This document shows positions 1-9,346 of a stretch of 64,000 nt of DNA, piece after piece; the first letter of the stretch is position 1; every line of letters starts with the position of its first letter. Where the stretch lies: assembly GCF_050303215.1 (NCBI RefSeq), contig NZ_JBNLBH010000106.1, forward strand, positions 248,001-312,000. Reading direction: 5' to 3'. Made by a program: the position numbers and the translations under genes. Under the pieces are notes generated by a model. It worked only from the letters and a program-made list of their open reading frames with translations. It had not been told where the DNA came from and ran no database searches. Source of the stretch: Haliangium sp050303215. Lineage in GTDB: Bacteria > Myxococcota_A > Polyangia > Haliangiales > Haliangiaceae.

Positions 1-99
1 GTGGTCGGGGACGAGGGCCAACTCGTCGGCGTGGTCACCGAGACCGACTTCATGCGCATCGCCCACGAGGCCCTGGGCGGCGAGCCCTGGGATCTGTGA
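1..99 (+). CDS. CBS-domain protein, C-terminal fragment
   Basis: Partial gene entering from the left edge; only the last 32 codons are present and they end in TGA. The readable end contains GQLVGVVTETDFMRIA, the typical last strand and helix of a CBS domain (G-x-L-x-G-V-V-T-x-x-D-F/L). CBS domains bind adenosyl ligands and regulate attached enzymes, channels or kinases, but the rest of the protein lies outside the window, so no specific role can be given. It converges with the methyltransferase gene on the opposite strand. Confidence 0.7.
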   Translation: MVGDEGQLVGVVTETDFMRIAHEALGGEPWDL

Positions 100-201
100 C
101 GCACGGGACAGCGTTGGCTGTCATGGTGCCCCCGTGAGTCGTGAGTCCCGGCCGGCGGGCTACGGCGATGAGCTCCCCCTGCTTTCTGCTGTCACGGTGA
201 C

Positions 202-226
202 CGGACCCGGCTGTTCAGAGGGTCCG
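202..226. terminator. GC-rich hairpin between convergent genes
   Basis: A perfect 7-bp inverted repeat, CGGACCC (202-208) and GGGTCCG (220-226), with an 11-nt loop. It overlaps the stop codon of the minus-strand methyltransferase and lies about 100 bp past the CBS gene. An outer pairing, GTGACC near 195 with GGTCAC near 233-238, could lengthen the stem. There is no U-tract, so intrinsic termination is only inferred. Confidence 0.35.
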
Positions 227-964
227 CTTGGCGGTCACGTAGTAGTCGTGGACGCGCGCGACTTGGGGGTTGGCTGGGTGGACGGCGACGATCTCGAGCC
301 GAGAAGGAAACAGTCGCTTGAGCGCCGTCGCGTCGTAGTACCGGATCGACCGGAAATCGCTTGCGGGGTAGGGATCCTGCCCGTTCTTGCTCTCGTCGTA
401 CTGTACCTGGAAGCGTAGCGTTCCCCCGGGTCGAAGGATGCGGACGATCTCCGCTGCGTAGCTGCAGAAGACCGGCTGCGGGAGGTGTTGGAACACCATC
501 AGCGAGTAGACGAAGTCGAAGTAGGCGTCGTCGAACATATCGAGGAGGTCGCCGGAGGTGCGGAATACGAGCCCGTTCGGGTGACCACGCAGCCGGGTGT
601 TGGCGATCCGGACCATCTCCGTCGAGACATCGACCCCAAAGAACTGGGTGTGAGGGTAGGCCTCCGCGAGGGGCAAGATCACACGTCCGATGCCGCAACC
701 GATCTCGAGCACGCGTCCGCCGTACGGGAGCTCCCCCATGTCCGAGCCAAAGACGTTATGCGCATCCTTCACGCCCGATTCATGAAATGATTCTTCAGAG
801 TCGGAGTGCGAGATGTGCCACATTGCGTTGTCGCGGGCTTGGTCGTTCCAATACGAGCGATTGCGACGTCGCAACGCATCATCGACGATCTCGGGGTCAG
901 CCATCTTGGAATACCGCCTATCAAGCAGGGTGTTAAGTGCCAAGCCAGGTCGGTCTACATACAT
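215..964 (-). CDS. class I SAM-dependent methyltransferase
   Basis: Probable small-molecule or glycan methyltransferase of 249 aa. Motif I is clear at residues about 85-100 (VLEIGCGIGRVILPLA), followed by the acidic strand-2 end FFGVDVSTEM and a motif IV/post-motif region FDFVYSLMVFQHLP, then EIVRILRPGGTLRFQ. This is the standard Rossmann-type core (Methyltransf_11/25 class). The ATG at 964 has an AAGG element just upstream and overlaps the end of the preceding glycosyltransferase by 10 bp, indicating coupling; an internal ATG at 904 is an alternative. It is the last gene of the polysaccharide locus, so sugar methylation is a reasonable inference, but the substrate cannot be read from sequence. 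Confidence 0.85.
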   Translation of the reverse strand: MYVDRPGLALNTLLDRRYSKMADPEIVDDALRRRNRSYWNDQARDNAMWHISHSDSEESFHESGVKDAHNVFGSDMGELPYGGRVLEIGCGIGRVILPLAEAYPHTQFFGVDVSTEMVRIANTRLRGHPNGLVFRTSGDLLDMFDDAYFDFVYSLMVFQHLPQPVFCSYAAEIVRILRPGGTLRFQVQYDESKNGQDPYPASDFRSIRYYDATALKRLFPSRLEIVAVHPANPQVARVHDYYVTAKRTL

Positions 965-2349
965 CGTGACCTTGTTCGGACGCGCGCCGAGAGCAGCTCA
1001 TCGACGCGAGACATGTGCGCCGCCCAGGTAGGCGGTCGATAGCGTGAGCGCACGCGCTCGGCGTGTCGCTCTCGACAGGGTGGGTCATCGACGTAGCGAC
1101 AGATGGTCTCGTACCACTGCATCCCATCGATGGGGTCGATCAAGGTCGCCAGCCCCTGCGACGCCTCACGGAAGACCGGCAGGTTCGAGGCGATCACCGG
1201 CTGGCCGAACGCCTGCGCCTCGGCGATGGGCATCCCCCATCCCTCGGCGAGCGAAGGGAACAAGAGCGCCGTCGCCCCTTGATAGAGGCGTGCCAGCGCG
1301 CTGTCAGCGAGGTCGTTGTGCTCGCGAACGTACTTGCGACCGACGTCGCTGTGCTCCACGAAGCGGAACACGCCCTCGCTCAACCAGCCGCGCCTTCCTA
1401 CCAGGACCAGGTCGAACGCGCGGTCGCCTCGCTCGGCGGCGAGACGACGCCACAAGGCCAGCAGGAGCTGGTGATTCTTGCGCGGCTGGATGGTCGAGAC
1501 GTACAGAAAGTAGGGCCGTTGGGTGCCGGGCCGGGCGACTGCTCCGGCGGCAGCGGCGAGGAAGTCCTCCTCGACGCCGATCACGGCCACATGGGTTGGC
1601 GGCAGCGGTCGGCCGGACGAGCTGGCGAACGCCGCCAGGCGGTCTCGGGTGGCCTCCGAATTGGTCAGGACGAGGTCTGCGAACTCGAGGACGTTGAGCA
1701 TCCTGTCTCGGTGTCGGTCCGGGTCCTCGTTGCCGCTGTACTCGGGGAAATCGATCGGGATCAGGTCGTGCACGTAGATGGCGATGGTCATGCCCATGAT
1801 GTCACGCAGCGTCCGCAGCAGCTCGGCCCTGTCGATCCCGGCGTGAGAGACGTTGAGGTAGACGCCGGGGGGCAGCGGGGCTCGACGGCGGGCGGGGACC
1901 AGCGCGTCGGCGTACGCGTGCGCGAGTCGCCGGGTGGCCGAGAGGCCGCCTCGTCGGTGATTGGCAGCAGGGTCAGGGCCAGTGAGCTCGGTGACGTCGT
2001 CGATCCAGCGCAACCTGGCTAGATGCCTTGCGAGTCGCCTACGACTCACCAGCTCGAAGCGCTCCCCGCGAGTTTGCGCCACGAAGAAGACCGGCGCGTC
2101 AGAGTAATCGAAGAAGTGGCGAATGTAGCGGAACTCGACCCGAGTGATGCCGGTGTGCCAGCCGCGGTCCCGACGCATGGTCCGAGTCACATCCAGGTAC
2201 ACCACCTTGCCCTGAGCGCCGTGCTGGAACAGGTTGCGCACGGCGTCGTGGTCGGCGGCGACGTTGGCGAGGTGGCTCCCCGCGGCTGTGTGGTGCTTGA
2301 TCTGCGCCAGCTTGCGCTTGAAACGGCTCATAGGTGGTGTTGTGAGCAT
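955..2349 (-). CDS. GT4-family glycosyltransferase
   Basis: 464-aa group 1 (GT-B fold, retaining) glycosyltransferase. The C-terminal donor-binding half shows FLYVSTIQPRKNHQLLLAL followed by the EGWGMPIAEAQAFGQPVIAS segment containing the E-x7-E motif. The N-terminal half contains LYLDVTRTMRRDRG-like sequence (VVYLDVTRT) and TGITRVEFRYIRHF, a start seen in glycosyltransferases of rhamnan/capsule clusters. It probably acts at the cytoplasmic face of the inner membrane, adding a sugar to the capsule repeat. No strong ribosome site marks the ATG at 2349; an in-frame ATG at 2331 (MSRFKRK) is an alternative. Donor and acceptor are unknown. Confidence 0.85.
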   Translation of the reverse strand: MLTTPPMSRFKRKLAQIKHHTAAGSHLANVAADHDAVRNLFQHGAQGKVVYLDVTRTMRRDRGWHTGITRVEFRYIRHFFDYSDAPVFFVAQTRGERFELVSRRRLARHLARLRWIDDVTELTGPDPAANHRRGGLSATRRLAHAYADALVPARRRAPLPPGVYLNVSHAGIDRAELLRTLRDIMGMTIAIYVHDLIPIDFPEYSGNEDPDRHRDRMLNVLEFADLVLTNSEATRDRLAAFASSSGRPLPPTHVAVIGVEEDFLAAAAGAVARPGTQRPYFLYVSTIQPRKNHQLLLALWRRLAAERGDRAFDLVLVGRRGWLSEGVFRFVEHSDVGRKYVREHNDLADSALARLYQGATALLFPSLAEGWGMPIAEAQAFGQPVIASNLPVFREASQGLATLIDPIDGMQWYETICRYVDDPPCRERHAERVRSRYRPPTWAAHMSRVDELLSARVRTRSRCM

Positions 2350-2386
2350 GCGCCGGCTCGCCGGCCCTGTGAGCGGCGCGCGGACC

Positions 2387-3607
2387 TCATCCGCGGCGCT
2401 TCAGCGACGCGCGGCGATATGCGTTGCCGAGCAGGTCGCGCACGAACGGCGACTTGGAATCGCTGAAGAAGCGCTGCGGATCCGAGCGCAGCTTGCGGTA
2501 CTTGCGGCCAAACCGGCCAAGCTTGGACTCGGCCTTGGGGCGGCGCGCCGGCGCCGGCGCGTGCCCGCTCGGCTGCGACTTGGCGACCCCGGCGCTGATC
2601 CGGCGCTTCAAGGAGAACAGCTCGGCGGCGATGCGGCGCAGGTGGAGGCGGTTTTCGACCAGCACGGCGTGGGTCGTCGCCACCATCTCGGAGGTTCCAG
2701 AGAGAGAGTCCTCCAGCCGGAGCAGCATCTCCTCGATGTGCGCGATGTGGCGCTTGTTGCTGATTTCGAGCTGAGCGACCTCATCGACGCGCTTCTGGAG
2801 CGCTTCGACCGTGGTGAACCGCTGAGCTTCCTGGTGAGAGAGGTCCAAGATTCGCCCGGACAACCTGGCGCGCTCTTCGTGCGCCTCCAAGTGCGAATAC
2901 GCGACCTGTTCGTTGATGATGCTCAGGAGCTCGCCTTCGGGCGCGAACATGAGCGTCGGGGTGGGGTTGAACTGGCCGACGATCGAATAACCCCACGAGC
3001 GCAGCGTCGGGAAGATATTGGCCAGCTTGGCCTTGGACTGGGTCTCTATGTACAGCAGCGGGTGAGCGTCTTGAATGAGCTTGGCCGCGCCGGCGAGGAC
3101 CTCGGCCTCCATGCCTTCCACGTCGATCTTGATGATGCGCGGCGCTCGCGCCAGCGGGATATCGTCCAGCGCGACTACATCCACCTGGCCGTCGTCGCTG
3201 AGCGTGAGCTGGGCCGAGCCCTGGTTCTTGCGGGAGGGGCTGATCACCTCCGCCTTGGCGCAGGCTCGACCGAGCCCCTTGTTGTACGCCGTGACCCGAT
3301 CCTGTAGCCCGTTGAGGGCGATGTTCTGGTCCAGAATGGCGAAGCTCGGCGGGTTGGGCTCGAAGGCCACGACCTCGGCGTCGCAGATGCCGGCAAAGAA
3401 CAACGTGTGGTTGCCGATATAGGCCCCGACGTCGATCACGAGGTCGTTGGGTTTCAGCAGCGTCGCCGCGTGCTGGAGCATGTCGTTCTCGTAGAACGAG
3501 CGCCCCCTCGCGATCAAGCCTTGAACGTGGTCGCGTTCGTGGTCGGGCAAGTAGAACGAGATGGTTCTGCCGCGCTCGCGCAGCTCAGCGTGGACCTGGT
3601 GTTCCAT
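2387..3607 (-). CDS. FkbM-family methyltransferase with coiled-coil tail
   Basis: 406-aa protein. The N-terminal ~230 residues match the FkbM methyltransferase family: LVIDVGAYIGNHTLFFA (motif I), VVAFEPNPPSFAIL (strand-2 acidic residue) and IIKIDVEGMEAEVLAGA, the family hallmark. FkbM enzymes O-methylate sugars or other hydroxyls and are common in polysaccharide loci. Unusually, about 170 residues follow the domain: a heptad-like charged region (LEAHEERARLSGRILDLSHQ onward) and a basic C-terminus, which suggest a coiled coil that could tether the enzyme to a partner or membrane. It sits between two glycosyltransferase genes on the same strand. Confidence 0.88.
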   Translation of the reverse strand: MEHQVHAELRERGRTISFYLPDHERDHVQGLIARGRSFYENDMLQHAATLLKPNDLVIDVGAYIGNHTLFFAGICDAEVVAFEPNPPSFAILDQNIALNGLQDRVTAYNKGLGRACAKAEVISPSRKNQGSAQLTLSDDGQVDVVALDDIPLARAPRIIKIDVEGMEAEVLAGAAKLIQDAHPLLYIETQSKAKLANIFPTLRSWGYSIVGQFNPTPTLMFAPEGELLSIINEQVAYSHLEAHEERARLSGRILDLSHQEAQRFTTVEALQKRVDEVAQLEISNKRHIAHIEEMLLRLEDSLSGTSEMVATTHAVLVENRLHLRRIAAELFSLKRRISAGVAKSQPSGHAPAPARRPKAESKLGRFGRKYRKLRSDPQRFFSDSKSPFVRDLLGNAYRRASLKRRG

Positions 3608-3619
3608 GTTTCATCCCAG

Positions 3620-5092
3620 TTAGTGGGGTGGGTCGTCGAGGAGCGATCTCCACGTCTCGACCAGGCGCTCCTTGACCATCGGGACCCCATAGTTGGAGAG
3701 CACGTGCGCCAGCGCCGCCTCTCCTTGGGTCATGCGCAGCTCGGGATCATCCGCGAGTACGGCCAGCTTGTCGATGAACGTCTCCCAGTCGTTGGGAGCC
3801 ACGACCGCGCCGGTGACGCCGTCGATGATGGACTCCTTGAGCCCGCCGACGGAGAAGGCGACCACCGGCCGACGCGCCAATCCAGCTTCGAGCGGCACCC
3901 GCCCGAAGCCCTCGGGCCCGATCGTCGGCAGCGCGATGATCTGGCACTCGCGGTACAGCTCGTACAGGCGCTGGCGATCGACGTAGCCGTGGATGATGAC
4001 CCTGTCCTCGTACTGCTTCTTGCTCAGGTAGCCTCGGATCTGCCGCTCCATGCGCGCGCCGCGCCCGGCCAGGTGGATCACCACGTCGGGGATCCGCTGG
4101 GTGAGCTGGTCGAGTCGACGCACGAGTTCGAACTGACCCTTGTTCTCGTTGAGCATGCCTACGACCAGGAGGTTGGTCCCGGGCCGCTCGGCTACTCCGT
4201 ACATGTACTTTCCGCTGAGACCCTGGTCATCGGGGGGGTTGGGGATGCAGACGGTCTGGGCCGAGGGCAGCACTCTCTTGATCGAGTCATCGAGGTACTG
4301 ACTGGTGACTATGATGCGATCCATGCTGCGGAGGCAGGCGACGCGGAAATCGGAGGTTTGGCGCAGCATCTCGGCCTGCAGCGCCGGCGCTTGCTCGAGA
4401 TCTTCGGACGCACAGGCGAAGTCGCAGCCGTCACAAAGGACCCCGTGTATGCTGACCGACTGGTTATGGCGCACACAGTGGAAGCGATTGTCGCGCACCA
4501 GCCCGATGCGCTTGGCCTGCAGCCCGCGGCTGGCTAGGGCGACGGCCACGATGCTGCGGTAGTTGTCGGCGTGGATCAAGGCCGGATGGCAGGACTGGAG
4601 GATGGCGCGCATGCAGGCGACGATGAACCCCTCGGGGAACGCGACCACATCGGACTGTACTCCCCCCTTCGGGTGGAGGTCACGGCCAAGCCGGTCCAGG
4701 GCGGCGAGCTCGTGGCTGCTCGCCTCGGTGGCGCCGAACGGCAGCACGCGCTCCAGGAGCTTGTGTAGCCGCCTTTGCACCAGCGTCGGCTGGGGCTTCA
4801 CGTAGGGCACCAGCCACTTCGGCCAGGCATGGTGTGGATAGGCGCCTTGCTGCGGGATCGACACCACCCGAACGCCGTCGATCTCGTAGCTCTCCGGCAG
4901 CCGCTTCTGTTCGGTGAAGGTGATCACCAGCACGTCGTCCTTGTTGTCGAGAGCCGACAAGAAGATGTGCAGGCTGACCTCGGCGCCGCCGTGCGTGTCG
5001 GGCGGGTAGCGGTCGGACACGACCACGATGGGGCGCCGTCCGATGTCGCGGAGGAGCTTGTCGAAGTAGCGGGTGGTAATCAGCGTTTCCAT
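3620..5092 (-). CDS. GT4-family glycosyltransferase
   Basis: 490-aa group 1 glycosyltransferase. I place the start at the ATG at 5092 (METLITTRYF) because the reading frame extends much further upstream only as shadow of the neighbouring gene; this start gives a 13-bp overlap with that gene. The N-terminus has the nucleotide-sugar acceptor-fold entry PIVVVSDRYPPDTHGGAE, and the C-terminal half has LLVVGMLNENKGQFELVRRL and the E-x7-E segment EGFGRVPLEAGLARRPVVAF. Four cysteines cluster around residues 225-245 (CVRHN...CDGCDFAC), which is unusual and may bind metal or form a structural clamp. Substrate unknown; capsule assembly is inferred from context. Confidence 0.87.
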   Translation of the reverse strand: METLITTRYFDKLLRDIGRRPIVVVSDRYPPDTHGGAEVSLHIFLSALDNKDDVLVITFTEQKRLPESYEIDGVRVVSIPQQGAYPHHAWPKWLVPYVKPQPTLVQRRLHKLLERVLPFGATEASSHELAALDRLGRDLHPKGGVQSDVVAFPEGFIVACMRAILQSCHPALIHADNYRSIVAVALASRGLQAKRIGLVRDNRFHCVRHNQSVSIHGVLCDGCDFACASEDLEQAPALQAEMLRQTSDFRVACLRSMDRIIVTSQYLDDSIKRVLPSAQTVCIPNPPDDQGLSGKYMYGVAERPGTNLLVVGMLNENKGQFELVRRLDQLTQRIPDVVIHLAGRGARMERQIRGYLSKKQYEDRVIIHGYVDRQRLYELYRECQIIALPTIGPEGFGRVPLEAGLARRPVVAFSVGGLKESIIDGVTGAVVAPNDWETFIDKLAVLADDPELRMTQGEAALAHVLSNYGVPMVKERLVETWRSLLDDPPH

Positions 5093-6285
5093 CGCTTCAA
5101 GATCCGTCCGGCTACGGCTGTCCAGGTGAAGCGGTTGACGAGCTGCTGGCGCGCGGTCTTGACCAAGAGAGCCATGGAGGTGTTGTCCTTGGCCATGCTC
5201 GTCAGCAGGGCGCCCGCGGCAGCGCCGTTGGACGGTAGCAGCAGCCCTGTGTGTAGGTGCTCGACGACGTCCACCATCCCGCCCGTGCCCGAGGAGACCG
5301 GGACTGCCGCCGCCGCTGCTCCCTCTAGCAGGGCGATTCCAAAGCCCTCGACCTGGCCGCGGCCGTCGTCTGGTTCGGACAGCAGGCAAAGGAAGTCCAT
5401 GGCGCGCAGGATCTGCCACTTTTCGACTTCGTCCACACGTCCAAGGAAGATCACTCGGTCGTGGAGATCCCACGAGCGGGCCAGCTTCTTCAGCCGGACC
5501 TCGTCGGGGCCGTTGCCCACTATGACCGCCGAGAGCGAGGGCTGCTGGCTGCACAGCGTGAGTATCCGCTCGACACCCTTGGTCGGGACCAAGCGTCCAA
5601 TGTAGCCTAGGCACGTGGGTCGGGGGAGACCAAGCGCCGCACGGCGCTTGCGCTTCTGCTCCGAGTCATAGGCTTCGGTCACCGCGAGTTCGCGCTCGAG
5701 GTCGCTCTCGGGGATGCCGCAGCCGGTCGGAAAGACCTCCGGCTTGACCTGGAAGGGCTCGAACAAGCTGCCGGTGTAGCGGCTGTTGACGAGGATCTCG
5801 TCGGCCATGCCGATGAGGTAGAAGGTGCGCTCACGCAGGGTCGAAATCATGCGATCCCGAACCAGACGGCGCTGCCCCGCCGGGTACTTGTTCTTGAGCT
5901 GGCTCCTCAGCTCGAAGCCATGGAAGTAGACGCTGAGGGGGATCTGAGCGTCGCAGCAGGCGTCGAATGCGCCGATCCCGTAGTAGAATGGGTGCACGAG
6001 CAGCACCCGTTGGATGCCGTAGCGCGCGATGATCTTGCTGAACAGCGCCCGAATACGGGCATCCTCGACCAGCCCCTGCTCACCCGAGCGATGTTGGACG
6101 TTGGACTCCCAGTCTTCCACGATGGAGTAACGGCGGCTGAGTTCGCGAGGAACATAGGTGCCGCGAGGGCCGACGAAGACGACCTCGTGACCCAAGTCGG
6201 TGAAGGCGTTCGCGAGGTGATGGGCCATCGTCGAGATGCCGCCCATGTTCGGGAACGAGTCGACGCTTGCCAAGAGGAGGTTCAT
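5080..6285 (-). CDS. GT4-family glycosyltransferase
   Basis: 401-aa group 1 glycosyltransferase starting at ATG 6285 (MNLLLASVDSFPNMGGIS); the extra 14 codons upstream lack family resemblance. Typical features are the glycine-rich N-terminal loop after the first strand, HHLANAFTDLGHEVVFVG, the donor-site entry LGYIGRLVPTKGVERILTL, and EGFGIALLEGAAAAAVPVSS (E-x7-E). It overlaps the next glycosyltransferase gene by 13 bp. It is the first of the four sugar-modifying genes transcribed after the kps module, following a gap of about 190 bp (6286-6477) in which I see no gene. Confidence 0.87.
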   Translation of the reverse strand: MNLLLASVDSFPNMGGISTMAHHLANAFTDLGHEVVFVGPRGTYVPRELSRRYSIVEDWESNVQHRSGEQGLVEDARIRALFSKIIARYGIQRVLLVHPFYYGIGAFDACCDAQIPLSVYFHGFELRSQLKNKYPAGQRRLVRDRMISTLRERTFYLIGMADEILVNSRYTGSLFEPFQVKPEVFPTGCGIPESDLERELAVTEAYDSEQKRKRRAALGLPRPTCLGYIGRLVPTKGVERILTLCSQQPSLSAVIVGNGPDEVRLKKLARSWDLHDRVIFLGRVDEVEKWQILRAMDFLCLLSEPDDGRGQVEGFGIALLEGAAAAAVPVSSGTGGMVDVVEHLHTGLLLPSNGAAAGALLTSMAKDNTSMALLVKTARQQLVNRFTWTAVAGRILKRWKR

Positions 6286-6477
6286 CCGACGCCTAGGTGC
6301 GTTGTTACCATCGCAGACGCCCGGCACGCCATCCTGAAATGACGGGCTCCCGGCGCGCTGACGGCCGGGATGATAGGCACGAAGTAGACACTCTGCAAGC
6401 TCGGTCGGATGATTTTCATGAAACGCGAGGAGGAGGTGGTGGCTGGCGAGGGATGCTGCAGCGCGCGGCGATGTGGG

Positions 6478-8094
<1,617 letters not shown>

Positions 8095-8104
8095 GGAGCC
8101 GTGA

Positions 8105-9346
8105 TCAAGCCGACGAGCCGCTGGCGTGGGCCTGCTCCTGCAGGCGAGGTGACGGCGTCCAGCGGACGCCGGTGCCGTGAGAGTGCAGCGGTCGATAGAA
8201 GTTGCCGTTGTGTTGGGTGGTCCAGCGCAGATACTTGGTGAAGGCGCGATACAAGGCTGGGTTAGGGGGCGTGGGCGCGGCCCAGAACTCAGCCAGGGGG
8301 GCCTGGTCGGTGAGCCCGGACAGGTCGTAGATCGCAGTCCCCAGCAGCTTCACCGGCGTGCCGTGGTGCACGGCAGACAGGCCGACCGTGCTGTTCACGG
8401 TGATGACGCCGCGGGCCTGCTTGAGCAGGGTTGGGAGGTGGAGATCGTGGATGGCGTACACCCGCGGGCCGAGCCCCAGGGTTTCGGCCCGGGCTCGGAT
8501 CATGTGAGTGTAATCGCGGTAGCCGCGGTCCATGGGGTGGTGCTTGAGGACCAGGATGGTGTCATCGGGCGCGTGCTGGGCGAATGAGCCCATGACCAGC
8601 TCGATGACCTCGTCGATGTCACCGAACGGCGAGTGCTCGATGATCTGGTAGTCGGCGTGCACTTGCAGGGGGACCAGGAAGTAGCGCCCGGACCACTCTC
8701 CCTCGAACCGAGCCGCCAGCGGCCCCTCCTCGCGTGCGAACTTGGACTTCTTGATCCCGCCGCGGAGCCAGCCGGCGGCGTGCATCCACGGCGAGAGCGC
8801 ACGGTGGTGAGCGTAGCGTGCGAAGCGGCTCGCGCTGCGGCTGGTGGCCAGCGCGTAGCGGGTCGAGTAGTAGGCGTGACGGAAGAAGCTCTGGCCCACC
8901 GGTTGAGCATGGGGCGGCTCGGGCAGGGCGGCGGCCTGCTGCTCGTAGAAGCCCGGGTCGCGCGGCAGCCGCGAGAACCCGTTGACGCCGTCGCGCTCGA
9001 GGGTGATGTAGTCGGGACGCAGGTAGCCCTCTTCGAACACCCAGATCGCGACTCCGCGGGCGCGCGCCCGCTCGACCGCGACCTTGTGAATGGGGCGGCA
9101 GTCGCCGAACAGCAGCAAGGCGTCGATGCCGCGCTCTTCGACCACTCGCTCGAAGAAGCTCGGCCACGCGTCCATGTCTTCACGAAAGGCGATGCCGTCG
9201 GGATAGAACAGCTCGTCACCGCCGTTGAAGTTGATCTTGTCTACCTGTACGCCAGCGGCTCCAAGCTCGCCGGCCAGGCGCGAGAAGAATGGTCCTGGTG
9301 GGCCCTGCAACAGGAGGGCCCGCCGACAACCGAGCTCAGGTGGCAT
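8105..9346 (-). CDS. kpsS: capsule Kdo-linker transferase KpsS
   Basis: 413-aa member of the capsule-synthesis family (Capsule_synth, PF05159 type). In group 2 capsule systems KpsS starts the poly-beta-Kdo linker on lyso-phosphatidylglycerol and KpsC extends it. Visible family features are LLFGDCRPIHKVAVERARAR, the FEEGYLRPDYITLE motif near residues 100-115, VPLQVHADYQIIEHSPF, and the C-terminal ARGVITVNSTVGLSAVHHGT segment. The start ATG overlaps the end of kpsC by 11 bp. The pair with kpsC and the Kdo synthesis genes upstream make this assignment strong. Confidence 0.92.
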   Translation of the reverse strand: MPPELGCRRALLLQGPPGPFFSRLAGELGAAGVQVDKINFNGGDELFYPDGIAFREDMDAWPSFFERVVEERGIDALLLFGDCRPIHKVAVERARARGVAIWVFEEGYLRPDYITLERDGVNGFSRLPRDPGFYEQQAAALPEPPHAQPVGQSFFRHAYYSTRYALATSRSASRFARYAHHRALSPWMHAAGWLRGGIKKSKFAREEGPLAARFEGEWSGRYFLVPLQVHADYQIIEHSPFGDIDEVIELVMGSFAQHAPDDTILVLKHHPMDRGYRDYTHMIRARAETLGLGPRVYAIHDLHLPTLLKQARGVITVNSTVGLSAVHHGTPVKLLGTAIYDLSGLTDQAPLAEFWAAPTPPNPALYRAFTKYLRWTTQHNGNFYRPLHSHGTGVRWTPSPRLQEQAHASGSSA

